The notes below the pieces were generated by a model. It saw only the letters and a program-made list of their open reading frames with translations. It was not told where the DNA came from and made no database searches. The translations under genes and the position numbers were made by a program. A stretch of DNA of 64,000 nucleotides from Phycisphaeraceae bacterium. Its GTDB lineage: Bacteria; Planctomycetota; Phycisphaerae; Phycisphaerales; UBA1924. Below are positions 52,055-60,934 of the stretch, one piece after another. The stretch's first letter is position 1, and each line of letters begins with the position of its first letter. The stretch lies in assembly GCA_007693965.1 (NCBI GenBank), contig RECQ01000046.1, positions 62,001-126,000 on the forward strand, in the 5' to 3' direction.

Positions 52055-53743
52055 ATGCCCGAAATCACCATCAACGGGAAGAAGTGCACCTTCGAGCAGG
52101 GTCAGACGATCCTGCAGGTCGCCAACGACCACAAGGTCGAAATCCCCTACTACTGCTACCACGACGGCCTCTCGATCGTGGCCTCGTGCCGCATCTGCCT
52201 GGTCGAGGTGTGGGCGCCCAACCCGCGGAACGACAACAAGCTCGAGCCCATCCCCAAGCTCCTCCCCTCCTGCCAGACGACGGCGGGCGACGGGCAGGTG
52301 GTCCGGGCCGACTCTCCCAAGGCCGTCCAGAGCCAGAAGATGGTGATGGAGGACCTGCTGATCAACCACCCGCTGGACTGCCCGGTGTGCGACCAGTCGG
52401 GCGAGTGCTACCTGCAGGACTACAGCTACAAGTACGGCCGCGGCGTCTCCCGCTTCGAGGAGCAGAAGGTCAAGCAGCCCAAGAAGGATCTGGGGCCCAA
52501 CGTCTACCTCTACGCCGATCGCTGCATCATGTGCACCCGCTGCACCCGCTTCACGCGCGAGGTGTCGGGCACAGCGGAACTGATGGTCGCCGGCCGCGGC
52601 AACCAGACCCAGATCGATGTCTTCCCCGGCCACGCCCTCGACAACGAGCTGGCCTCGAACGTGATCGACATCTGCCCCGTCGGCGCCCTGCTCGACAAGG
52701 ACTTCCTCTTCGCCCAGCGCGTGTGGTACCTCAAGAGCACGCCCTCGATCGACGGAATCACCGCCAGCGGTGACAACATCTGGATCGAGCACAACGAGGG
52801 CAAGATCTACCGCCTCAAGCCGCGGACGAACCTCGAAGTCAACAAGTGGTGGATCACCGACGAGGTGCGCTACGGCTGGAAGCACATCCACGCCGAAAAC
52901 CGCCTGCGCTCGCCCATGCGCCGCAGACACGGCGCCCTCAGCGAGTGCGACTTCAATCGCGCCTACGACGACGCGCTGGCCGGCCTGAGCCAGGCCGCCG
53001 AGTCGGGCGGACGCCTCGCCGCCCTCATCTCCCCCATGCTCTCCTGCGAAGACGCATTCCTGCTGGCCCGCCTGGTGCGGGCGATCGACGACAAGGCGAT
53101 CCTCGCCCTCGGCCCCGTGCCGCGACAGGACGAGGACAAGGTCTTCCCGCCGAATCTGGATGCGAACAACCCCAAGGCCTTCGTCATGCGCGCTGAAAAG
53201 GCCCCAAACGCCCGCGGCGTGCGCCGCGTCCTCGAAGCGGTGAACGGCGGATCGGTCGACGATTTCAACACCTTCCTGCAACGCCTGTCCCGCGGCGAGG
53301 CAAAGGGACTGATCCTCACCGGCAACTACCCCAGCGATTGGGCGACGGACAAACTCCGCGCCGCCGCGGCGGACGAGACGACCTACACCGTCCTCATCGA
53401 CACACTCGCCGGCCCCCTCGTCGACAGCGCGCAGACAATCCTCCCCGGCGCCACATGGGCGGAGAAGGCGGGCACGTTCGAGAACGATCGCAACCGCCTC
53501 CAGGCCTTCGAACAGGCCATTCCCGTGATCGAGATGGCCAAGAGCGAGGGCCAGATCGCGCTGGACATGCTGGCCCGGCTGGAGCAGGGCGTCGAGGCGC
53601 GGGCGCCGATGTACAACGCTGCGAACGTGCGCATGGAGATGGCGGAGACGCACCCGGACACGCTCGGCGTCTTCACGAAGGATGTGCACCTGCCTCTGAT
53701 CGATGCGCACCACGAGCCGGATATGCAGGTGGTGGAGCTGTAA
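52055..53743 (+). CDS. nuoG: NADH-quinone oxidoreductase subunit G-like protein, short
   Basis: A 562-residue iron-sulfur protein with the full N-terminal NuoG layout: a [2Fe-2S] ferredoxin domain (YYCYHDGLSIVASCRICLVE near residue 33 and LPSCQT), the HPLDCPVCDQSGECYLQDYS [4Fe-4S] site with its His ligand near residue 105, and CIMCTRCTRF...CPVGAL near residues 159-210. It then has a molybdopterin-oxidoreductase-like region of about 320 residues, shorter than in most NuoG proteins (typically 670 or more). AGGAGG lies 14 bases before the ATG. No other nuo gene is in the window, so either complex I genes are split or this serves another enzyme. Confidence 0.88.
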   Translation: MPEITINGKKCTFEQGQTILQVANDHKVEIPYYCYHDGLSIVASCRICLVEVWAPNPRNDNKLEPIPKLLPSCQTTAGDGQVVRADSPKAVQSQKMVMEDLLINHPLDCPVCDQSGECYLQDYSYKYGRGVSRFEEQKVKQPKKDLGPNVYLYADRCIMCTRCTRFTREVSGTAELMVAGRGNQTQIDVFPGHALDNELASNVIDICPVGALLDKDFLFAQRVWYLKSTPSIDGITASGDNIWIEHNEGKIYRLKPRTNLEVNKWWITDEVRYGWKHIHAENRLRSPMRRRHGALSECDFNRAYDDALAGLSQAAESGGRLAALISPMLSCEDAFLLARLVRAIDDKAILALGPVPRQDEDKVFPPNLDANNPKAFVMRAEKAPNARGVRRVLEAVNGGSVDDFNTFLQRLSRGEAKGLILTGNYPSDWATDKLRAAAADETTYTVLIDTLAGPLVDSAQTILPGATWAEKAGTFENDRNRLQAFEQAIPVIEMAKSEGQIALDMLARLEQGVEARAPMYNAANVRMEMAETHPDTLGVFTKDVHLPLIDAHHEPDMQVVEL

Positions 53744-53825
53744 GCGCCGGGAGTTCAGTCAGCCACCCGCTGCTGCGCCCCAGGCTTTCACACTGCGATA
53801 GATGCCTGTGGTATCGAGCGTCTTA

Positions 53826-53857
53826 CCCGAGGCTTCGTGGACTCAGCCTCGGCGTCT
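53826..53857 (+). repeat. REP-like palindromic element, family 1, copy f
   Basis: CCCGAGGCTTCGTGGACT then CAGCCTCGGCGTCT, same hairpin as the other copies. It lies between the convergent nuoG and hydrolase genes. Confidence 0.85.
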
Positions 53858-53886
53858 ATCTATCAAACAAACTTGTTGATGGCGCC

Positions 53887-54816
53887 TTACTCGTCGCTGG
53901 CGCCAAGCGTCTCGCGCAGGAACTCGATGATCGCGTTCTCCGCGCCGGGGTCGACCCAGAAGAGGTCGTTGTGCATGGCGCCGGGGCTGATGCGCACCTG
54001 GATGTCGACTCCGGCGTCCTTGGCCGCCTGTTCGAGGCGCCCTGCGTGCTCGACGGGGACGACCTCGTCGTTGTCGCCGTGGACGATGAGCACGGGTCGG
54101 TCGCCCAGTTTTCGCACCTGGTCAATCGCATCGAAGCCCGAGGGAATGAGCGCCCGGCCCAGCAGCCAGCTGTGGTCGGCCGCGATGCCCTTCCAGCTCG
54201 CGAAGGGGGACATGAGGACGACCGAGCGGATCTCCTCGCGCTCCGCGGCGACGGGGAGACCGATCACGCCGCCGATGCTGAGGCCGAAGAGGGCGATGCG
54301 GCTGTGGTCGATGTCGTCGCGGGCGAGCAGGGCGTCGAGCGCCGCCCTGGTGTCGCGGATGAGCGGCTCGCGGCGGAGGCGCCCGCGATCGGAGCGGCCG
54401 TACGAGCGGTAATCGAAGAGAAAGACGCTGAAGCCGGCCCGGGGCAGAAAATCAACGAACGGGTAGTGGTGGGAGACGTTGCCCGCGTTGCCGTGCGGCG
54501 TCAGCACAACCGGCGCGGGCGCATCGCCATCCAGACTGCGCGGATCGGCGGGGATGAACCAGCCGTGCAGTGTCAGGCCGTCCTCGGTCTCGAAATAGAC
54601 ATCCTCGACGCGGGGCGGCGTCTGGAACTCCGCGCGGCTGGGATAGTAAAAGAGTCGCTCCATGCATCCCGTCAGGGCCGCGAAGCCGACCAGGGTGAGC
54701 GACAGAAGCCCGAAGACAGCCGCGCGAACACGGGAGCGACGACGGCTCTCCGAACGTGACTGTTCAATTCGCTGCGCCATCCCGGGCTCCGCTTCACCTG
54801 GTTGCTCCAGATCCAT
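53887..54816 (-). CDS. Alpha/beta hydrolase, probable lipoprotein
   Basis: A 309-residue protein of the BEM46/dienelactone-hydrolase-like alpha/beta hydrolase group. An N-terminal helix ends in ALTGC, a possible lipobox. The oxyanion/HG region reads LTPHGNAGNVSHHYPFVDF near residue 105, the nucleophile elbow is ALFGLSIGGVIGLPV (GxSxG), and the catalytic Asp is likely in VHGDNDEVVP and the His in AMHNDLFWV. It hydrolyses an ester or thioester of unknown identity. It follows the S9 peptidase on the same strand with a tandem array between. Confidence 0.85.
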   Translation of the reverse strand: MDLEQPGEAEPGMAQRIEQSRSESRRRSRVRAAVFGLLSLTLVGFAALTGCMERLFYYPSRAEFQTPPRVEDVYFETEDGLTLHGWFIPADPRSLDGDAPAPVVLTPHGNAGNVSHHYPFVDFLPRAGFSVFLFDYRSYGRSDRGRLRREPLIRDTRAALDALLARDDIDHSRIALFGLSIGGVIGLPVAAEREEIRSVVLMSPFASWKGIAADHSWLLGRALIPSGFDAIDQVRKLGDRPVLIVHGDNDEVVPVEHAGRLEQAAKDAGVDIQVRISPGAMHNDLFWVDPGAENAIIEFLRETLGASDE

Positions 54817-54817
54817 C

Positions 54818-54940
54818 TGAGTTCCGAGTTCCGAGTTCCGAGTAGTGAGAATTCAGATCTCAGATCTCAGATCTCAGATTTCAGAACTCGGTACTCGGCA
54901 CTCAGAACTCGGTACTCAGTACTCGGCACTCGGTACTCAC
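54818..54940. repeat. Heptad GAGTNCC/GAGATCT array at the S9 peptidase stop
   Basis: On the minus strand the array starts at the TGA stop (54937-54939) and continues as at least 13 seven-base units of the type GAGTACC, GAGTGCC, GAGTACT, GAGTTCT, then GAGATCT x3 and GAATTCT. A second run of three GGAACTC units adjoins the far side. It fills the gap between two co-directional genes, so it would be transcribed. Confidence 0.9.
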
Positions 54941-57225
54941 CTCTCCCGCTCGTTCTCGCGGAACCGTTCGAAGAACTCCACGATCCGCAGCAGCCGGTCC
55001 ATCCGCTGCTTCGGGTCGCCGGTGCGCGAGAGGTCATGGCCGGCGTTGGGGTAACGGATGTATTCCACCGGTCGGCGCAGCTCTTTCAGAGCCCGGTACA
55101 TCATCTCGCTCTGTGTGACGCCGGTGCGGAGGTCGTTGCTGCCGTGCGTGATGAGGAAGGGTGTGCGGATCTTCTCGACGTAGGTGAAGGGCGACTCGCG
55201 CTCCAGGATGTCGCGGATTTCGCGCTGCCAGGGGAAGCCGCCGAAGGCGTGCTCGACCAGGCGCCAGGCGTTGCCCTCGCCGAAGAAGGTGACCAGGTCG
55301 TAGACGCCCCGCTGCGCAACCGCCGCCTTGAAGCGGTGGTCGTGGGCGATGATCCACGCCGTCAGGTACCCCGCGTAGGAGCCGCCGGTGACGAAGAGTT
55401 GATCGGCGTCCATCCAGTCGTCGCGCGACAGGGCGTCGTCGAGGCTGGCGAGCACATCGCCGGCCGGACCGTGCCCCCAGTCCTGGAAGTTGGCCTTCTG
55501 AAAATCGTAGCCATAGCCGCTGGAGCCGCGCGGGTTGCTGAACACGACGCCGTAGCCGAACTGGCACAGGAGCTGAAACTCGTGCCACATGCTCTGCGTC
55601 GCCGGCCCCCACATCACCATCGGGCCGCCGTGGATCTGGAGGACGACGGGGAACGTCTTGCCCTCTTCGAAATTCGTCGGCTTCATCACCCAGTACTGCA
55701 CGCGGTGGCCGTCGGGCCGCTCGATCCAGCGCTCTTCAGGAATCGAAATCTTCTTCTTCGCGATCCAGCCGGTGTTGAGTTCGGAGAGACGGCGCATCGA
55801 GCCGTTCCCGTCCGCATCAAGGAGGTAGAGCTCGGAGGGGTTCTCCGGTGTGACGACCTCCGCCACGATGCGCCCGCCACTCTCGGCGTACGAGCCGACG
55901 CTCAGCGGCCCCTCGGTGAGCTGCCGGCGTCCGCTCGCGTCCGCTTCGAATCCGGTGCGGTAGAGATGGTTCGAGCCGTACACGCCGCTGTTGAAGATCG
56001 CGGCGCCGCTTGACGTCACGTTGGGATCGTTGGCGTGAAAATCCCAGTCGGCCGTGAGCCAGCGTCGCTCGCCGGTCTGCGTGTCGAGGATTCCGAGGCG
56101 CGCCTGTCGGAACAGCCGGTCCTCCATCTCGACGGCGCGGAAGAGGAGGAATCGCCCGTCCGGATCCGGCCGCGGCGAGTCGTAGGACCATGCATCATCG
56201 TGCAGCACGGGCGAAGCGGCGCCGTTGTGCAGCTTCCAGATCGCGGTGCGCCATTCCCGGTCCGGATGTTCGCCCGTCTCCGGATCTGTGACGAACCACA
56301 CCGTCGCGCCATCCGGACTCAGACGCGGATCGTTGTGGGCGCGAAAGCCGCCGGCCACCAGCTTCGCCGAACGCGGCTCGCCGGCGACATCGACCGAGTA
56401 GAGGTGTGAAAAGCGCGGCTCGCCCCGCAGTGTCAGTTCGTCCTGGAAGACCAATCGCGAGATGACGAACGGGTTGGATTTCGAAGCGTTCCGGGCAAGC
56501 CAATTCCGGATCGAGCGCAGATCGCCATCGGGCGCCGCTTCGATGCTCGGCTGCTCGGCGTCCTTCTCAGGCGCCGGTTTCGAGCCGTCGCCGGTGCGGG
56601 GCGCGCGGATGGGCTCCTGATCGGTGTCGCGCCAGTCGCGGCCGGGGCGCTCCATCGGGAAGTCCGGCCTGCCCTCGATCCGTGAGAAGGGGACCGAGGA
56701 AGTCACCAGCAGGCCCTTGCCGTCCGGTCGCCAGCGTGGCGACGAGGCGCCGAACTCCAGGTCGGTCGCCTGCCGGGCCTCGCCGGGCGCCTTCAGGGGC
56801 AGAATCCAGACCTGCGGCTTCTGGGCCTTCTCGGCGCCCTCGTCCACCGTCGTCGTGGCGGCTCGGCGGACGAAGGCCAGCCGCGAACCGTCCGGGCTGA
56901 ACGTGGGGCTGGTGTCGTCGCGCTCGCCATGGGTGATCTGGACCGGCATCGCCTCCGAATCGGCGAGACCGACCAGCCACAGGTGGGTCTGATACTGCCA
57001 TGCCTCTTCGGCCCCGGGCTTCCTGCGAATGGAGCGCACCGCGAAGACCGCCTGTTCCCCATCCGGGGAGACATCGACGCCGGCGATCGTCTGCAGCCTG
57101 AGGAGATCCATGGCGGTAAATGGCTCTGAGGAATCCGAGAGAGCATCGCCCCGCGCCGCCGGCAGGCACGCCGCAGCCAGACACAACACGGTCAACACAT
57201 GCACGGTACGCAGGATCAGGGTCAT
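54937..57225 (-). CDS. S9-family (prolyl oligopeptidase-type) serine peptidase
   Basis: A 762-residue secreted or periplasmic peptidase with an N-terminal signal (LTVLCLAAACLPAARG). The N-terminal 500 residues are a beta-propeller of WD40/DPP type (GVDVSPDGEQAVFAVRSIRR, PTFSPDGSRLAFVRRA, and similar blades). The C-terminal alpha/beta hydrolase domain has the oxyanion HGGPMVMWG, the nucleophile FVTGGSYAGYLTAWI (GxSxxG), the Asp loop THGSNDLRTG and the catalytic His in PNAGHDLS. Such enzymes cut oligopeptides. The ATG at 57225 gives the signal peptide; the stop is embedded in the tandem array. Confidence 0.9.
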   Translation of the reverse strand: MTLILRTVHVLTVLCLAAACLPAARGDALSDSSEPFTAMDLLRLQTIAGVDVSPDGEQAVFAVRSIRRKPGAEEAWQYQTHLWLVGLADSEAMPVQITHGERDDTSPTFSPDGSRLAFVRRAATTTVDEGAEKAQKPQVWILPLKAPGEARQATDLEFGASSPRWRPDGKGLLVTSSVPFSRIEGRPDFPMERPGRDWRDTDQEPIRAPRTGDGSKPAPEKDAEQPSIEAAPDGDLRSIRNWLARNASKSNPFVISRLVFQDELTLRGEPRFSHLYSVDVAGEPRSAKLVAGGFRAHNDPRLSPDGATVWFVTDPETGEHPDREWRTAIWKLHNGAASPVLHDDAWSYDSPRPDPDGRFLLFRAVEMEDRLFRQARLGILDTQTGERRWLTADWDFHANDPNVTSSGAAIFNSGVYGSNHLYRTGFEADASGRRQLTEGPLSVGSYAESGGRIVAEVVTPENPSELYLLDADGNGSMRRLSELNTGWIAKKKISIPEERWIERPDGHRVQYWVMKPTNFEEGKTFPVVLQIHGGPMVMWGPATQSMWHEFQLLCQFGYGVVFSNPRGSSGYGYDFQKANFQDWGHGPAGDVLASLDDALSRDDWMDADQLFVTGGSYAGYLTAWIIAHDHRFKAAVAQRGVYDLVTFFGEGNAWRLVEHAFGGFPWQREIRDILERESPFTYVEKIRTPFLITHGSNDLRTGVTQSEMMYRALKELRRPVEYIRYPNAGHDLSRTGDPKQRMDRLLRIVEFFERFRENERER

Positions 57226-57375
57226 ATCTCTTATAAGACCGTGACATGCCCCGAGATGCAAAGCGGCGCCGCTCGTGCGGGCTGAAGGGGCGACGGGGTC
57301 GCCGATGCCCTGATTTCTCGCGGGACAAGCCGGAAAAGCGGGGGTACGATGAAGACCACCAGAGGAGATGCATTC

Positions 57376-59004
57376 ATGTGGAAATCAGTCCTGAGTGTCG
57401 CCACCGGTGATGCGGCCCCCGCGCCGCTCACCTCGCCTGCGTTGATGTCGGACGCCACCATGCCGGGACGTTCGCCCCGATTGCGTCCGCCCGCACTGGC
57501 CGGATTTGCCGCCGCGGCAGTCGCATCGGGATGTTTCCTGCTGGCGGGCTGCTCCCAGGCCGGCGCCGACGACGCTGATGAGGATCAACAGACGACGGCC
57601 GTCGCGGCGAGCGAGCAGACCGCCGCCGACTCCGAGGACAAGTCCGCTGAGGACAAGGCCGCCGCCGATCGGGCCGAGGCCCTGCGCAAGGCGGCGGTGG
57701 AGCGCAACGCGGGTCTGCCGGTGCGTGTCGAGCCCGTCGTCGCGTCGTTTGGCGAACTGCAGTCCAACACCACCGGCACGATGGAGGTGAAAATCCACAA
57801 TACAGGCGACGAGCCGCTCACCTTCGCCCGCGTCACCACGAGCTGCTCGTGCACGCAGGGCAGCATCGAGCATCGCGAGATCGTCCCCGGCGACGCTGCC
57901 ATCCTCACCATCCGCTACGACGCCGGCAACATCAACGGCTACGAGATGAAGCGCCACTTCGCCTGGATTGAGGGCGGCCGCCGCCCGGTCGAGATTCCGG
58001 TCACTGTCAACATCACCGGCGGGATGGAGCGCGGCGCCACGACGGCCGAACCTCCCGGCGGTCCGGAAGTCAACGCCACCCCGCGTCCGGCCAGGCCCTC
58101 CGTCCGGATCGAGCCGCCTGTCGTCGACGCCGGCTTTCTGCGCCCCGAAGGCACGACGCAGCGCACCGTCAAGATCCACAACACGGGCGAGCACCCGCTC
58201 CGCTTCACGCGCGTCGCGACCGACTGCAGCTGCGCTGTCGGCTCCGTCGAGGACAAGGAAGTGGCGCCCGGCGAACACGCCGAGATGATCGTCACCTTCA
58301 CCGCACGCCCCACGGTTGGTCCGCTCAAGCAGACGCTGCGCGTCTTCGCAGCGGGCTCGCGAGTTCCCGTCGATGTCGAAGTGAAGGCGATGGTGACGAA
58401 TGTCATCAACGCCGATCCTTTCTACCTGAACCTGCTGGCGGGCCGGACCGGCTCGCTGGAGCTGGTCGCCACGGATGACACGCCCTTCCGCATTCTCTCC
58501 ATGGATGGCGAGAAGCCCAGCTCGCGCGCAGTCGAATCAGCGGACCGGTCCGCCACGAAGCACATCGTCAACTGGGATCTCACCGACGTCGCCGATGCCG
58601 ATCTCCGTCAATGGTTCGTCGTCGAGACCGATCATCCGGAGATGCCGGTGGTGGATTTCCGCGTCATCCATCCCGTGGTCCTCGGGCTCGGACAGGTTGA
58701 GCACTGGACGCTGTCGCACGACCGCCTCTCCCTCGGCTGGCTCAATTATGGCGAGACGATCGAGCGCGAGATCACACTGGTGAACCTGCGCAGCGATTCA
58801 CTCAAAGACGTTGTGTCGCGCGACGGCCATTTCGACATCGAAATCGCCGACCGCACCATGACGCCGCGGGGCCTGCGCTTCACGCTGCGGGCCACCGTCA
58901 CCGCTGAGCCGGGCACGATGATCGCCTCGCCCATCGTGGTGCGGTCGGACGACCCGTCGTACTCGTCGCGGATCTTCATCTTCGGCAAGGTCAGGGACGA
59001 GTGA
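57376..59004 (+). CDS. DUF1573-domain lipoprotein
   Basis: A 542-residue exported protein with a hydrophobic segment ending in FLLAGC, a lipobox near residue 50. After an acidic linker (DKAAADRAEALRKAAVERNA) come at least two DUF1573/ASPM-SPD-2-like immunoglobulin-like beta domains, each with a HNTG motif and a Cys pair: ARVTTSCSCTQGSIEH near residue 155 and TRVATDCSCAVGSVED near residue 285, and a third beta-rich region to the end. AGAGGAG precedes the ATG at 57376; an ATG at 57349 is an alternative. The TGA overlaps the ATG of the next gene, a thioredoxin-like fusion, suggesting a shared extracytoplasmic role. Confidence 0.8.
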   Translation: MWKSVLSVATGDAAPAPLTSPALMSDATMPGRSPRLRPPALAGFAAAAVASGCFLLAGCSQAGADDADEDQQTTAVAASEQTAADSEDKSAEDKAAADRAEALRKAAVERNAGLPVRVEPVVASFGELQSNTTGTMEVKIHNTGDEPLTFARVTTSCSCTQGSIEHREIVPGDAAILTIRYDAGNINGYEMKRHFAWIEGGRRPVEIPVTVNITGGMERGATTAEPPGGPEVNATPRPARPSVRIEPPVVDAGFLRPEGTTQRTVKIHNTGEHPLRFTRVATDCSCAVGSVEDKEVAPGEHAEMIVTFTARPTVGPLKQTLRVFAAGSRVPVDVEVKAMVTNVINADPFYLNLLAGRTGSLELVATDDTPFRILSMDGEKPSSRAVESADRSATKHIVNWDLTDVADADLRQWFVVETDHPEMPVVDFRVIHPVVLGLGQVEHWTLSHDRLSLGWLNYGETIEREITLVNLRSDSLKDVVSRDGHFDIEIADRTMTPRGLRFTLRATVTAEPGTMIASPIVVRSDDPSYSSRIFIFGKVRDE

Positions 59005-60245
59005 TGAGCAGCAGTCCTGCGCTGAGCGCTCCCGCGGCCGCGGCCTTTTCCGGCACGCTCCCCTCACGGCCGCCGGCGCTGCTGGCGTCGCTGGTCATCG
59101 CCGCCATCCTGCTCACTGCGGTGACGGCGAAGATCATGTCGATCATGTCGACCTCGTCGTTCGCGATGTCCGACTTTGCGCTGATCGGCGCCGAGATCGT
59201 CATCGCCTTCGCGGTGGTCGCGTTCCACTCGAAGCGCCTGACGTGGATCGGCGTCACGATTCTCTTCGGCGCCTTCGCCGGATTCGCGGGGCAGCGGGCG
59301 TTCGCGGGCCAGTCCTGCGGCTGCTTCGGAGAGTGGAACATCTCCGCGCGGGTCACGCTCGGGCTGGATCTCGTCGCGATTTCGCTGGGCCTGGCGCTGG
59401 CGACTCGCGGCGCGCGTTTCGGCGCGACGTCGCTGGGGCCGCTGGTCACCGCCGCCGCCGTCGCCGCGGGGATCGGCGTCGTCGCGTCGATCGCCACCGC
59501 GCCGCCGCCTGCGAGCGAGTACGAGCTGCGCACCGGGCGCACAACCGTGGGCAAGCTGATGTCGCTGCCGATGATGGTCGACGTCCGCGAGCCGACGCAC
59601 CGCGGCCCGTCGTGGCTGGTCTACATCTACAACCCCGATTGCCCCAAGTGCATCGAGCACCTGCAGGACTACGACGACTACATGGCCGCCAATCCCGACG
59701 ACGGGCTGCTCCGGGTTCACGTCGTCTCGATGGAGACGCTCGAGAACGAGCACGACATCCCGCTCTGGGCGTGGAGCGACGTCCCCACCACCATTCTGGT
59801 TCAGGGCGGCCTGGTCACGCGGCGCTGGGGGATGGACGATGTTCCCAACCCCTACAGCGTGCGCGAGTCGTTCATGACCGAACCCGATGGCGTCGGCCGA
59901 CTGCTGGTGAATACGCCGCTGATCAGCGACATCGCGCAGGCAGGGCCTGACGATCCCTCGTGGCTCGTCTACATCTACAACCCAACCTGCCCGGACTGCA
60001 TCGAGCATCTCGCCGTCCTGCGCCGCTTCATGGAGGAGCACCCGGACGACCCCGCCCTCCGCGTGCGGACGCTCTCGATGCTCGAGCTCGAGAACAGCGT
60101 GAACATCCCGACGTGGGAATGGCCCGGCACGCCCACCACGATCCACATTCGCGACGGGCAGGTGATGGGGATCCATCACACGTCCGATTTCCTGGATCCG
60201 TGGAGTCTGCGCGAGGCTCGGCTTGATCGCATCAGTGAGGACTGA
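59004..60245 (+). CDS. MauE/DoxX-like membrane domain fused to two thioredoxin-like domains
   Basis: A 413-residue protein. The first 165 residues form four membrane helices of the MauE/DoxX type, with the GQSCGCFGEW segment near residue 103, a Cys signature common in this family. Two homologous thioredoxin-like domains follow, each starting SWLVYIYNP and carrying a redox CxxC: CPKC near residue 212 and CPDC near residue 329, and each ending with a cis-Pro-like PTTI. Sequence identity between the repeats is high, so the second arose by internal duplication. It probably transfers electrons or reduces disulfides outside the membrane. The start is the ATG at 59004 that overlaps the preceding stop. 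Confidence 0.8.
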   Translation: MSSSPALSAPAAAAFSGTLPSRPPALLASLVIAAILLTAVTAKIMSIMSTSSFAMSDFALIGAEIVIAFAVVAFHSKRLTWIGVTILFGAFAGFAGQRAFAGQSCGCFGEWNISARVTLGLDLVAISLGLALATRGARFGATSLGPLVTAAAVAAGIGVVASIATAPPPASEYELRTGRTTVGKLMSLPMMVDVREPTHRGPSWLVYIYNPDCPKCIEHLQDYDDYMAANPDDGLLRVHVVSMETLENEHDIPLWAWSDVPTTILVQGGLVTRRWGMDDVPNPYSVRESFMTEPDGVGRLLVNTPLISDIAQAGPDDPSWLVYIYNPTCPDCIEHLAVLRRFMEEHPDDPALRVRTLSMLELENSVNIPTWEWPGTPTTIHIRDGQVMGIHHTSDFLDPWSLREARLDRISED

Positions 60246-60269
60246 GCCGGGTTCCGCGGCGTGCGGGCG

Positions 60270-60770
60270 TCAGCCTGCGCGGGCGGCGTCGCCGTCCAAC
60301 TCCGCCGCAGTCGCCTCGGTGGTCACCATCTTCTTCTGCAGCGTGAGTCGCATGCCTGAGCATTCGCGCTTCTCGTAGCAGGCCACGTCCATCACGTGGC
60401 GGATGATGTGAACGCCGAGGCCGCCGGGCTTCACATCGTCGAGATCGCGTCCCTGGATGCAGTCCGGCTCGACCTGCTTGGCCTCGTCTTCGATGACGAT
60501 GCGGATGCCGCCGCAAGCGCAGTCGTCCGACGCATCCAGGGGCCAGACGCTGATCCACACGCGGCCATCGCTGCGGCCGCCGTAGCCGTGGCGCATCACG
60601 TTGGCGAGCGCCTCATCGACGGCCAGCGCGATCTGGCTGCATGAGAGTTCATCGAATCCGAGCCGTCGCGCCACCGTCGAGACCAGCTCCCGGGCGCCGC
60701 AGAGATAGCGCGGCTGGCTCAGAACTTCGAGCTTCAGGTGGGGCTGATCTTGTTCGTTCGGCTGCGCCAT
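60270..60770 (-). CDS. RsbW/SpoIIAB-like anti-sigma kinase (HATPase)
   Basis: A 166-residue GHKL ATPase of the serine/threonine-kinase type. The N box is [18 protein letters not shown] near residues 47-66. The G1 box is [20 protein letters not shown] near residue 115, and a beta strand [12 protein letters not shown] lies between. It starts [20 protein letters not shown]. RsbW-type kinases phosphorylate STAS antagonists and bind sigma factors; a STAS protein is at 19295, but no link is shown. A DDCACGG cysteine pair near residue 82 is unusual for the family. It diverges from guaA. Confidence 0.85.
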   Translation of the reverse strand: MAQPNEQDQPHLKLEVLSQPRYLCGARELVSTVARRLGFDELSCSQIALAVDEALANVMRHGYGGRSDGRVWISVWPLDASDDCACGGIRIVIEDEAKQVEPDCIQGRDLDDVKPGGLGVHIIRHVMDVACYEKRECSGMRLTLQKKMVTTEATAAELDGDAARAG

Positions 60771-60934
60771 GGCGTGAAGACTCCGATCGGTCGGTCAGAG
60801 AGCCTAGGGCCACTGCCGACGCTTCGCCACGTCCGGCGGCGGCGCGGGCGGCTCCGGACACCGACGCCCGCCCCCTCGACCGACCCTCGTGGACGGGATA
60901 CGCTGTCCGCTTCCACTTTCTTCGGGAAACGCCC

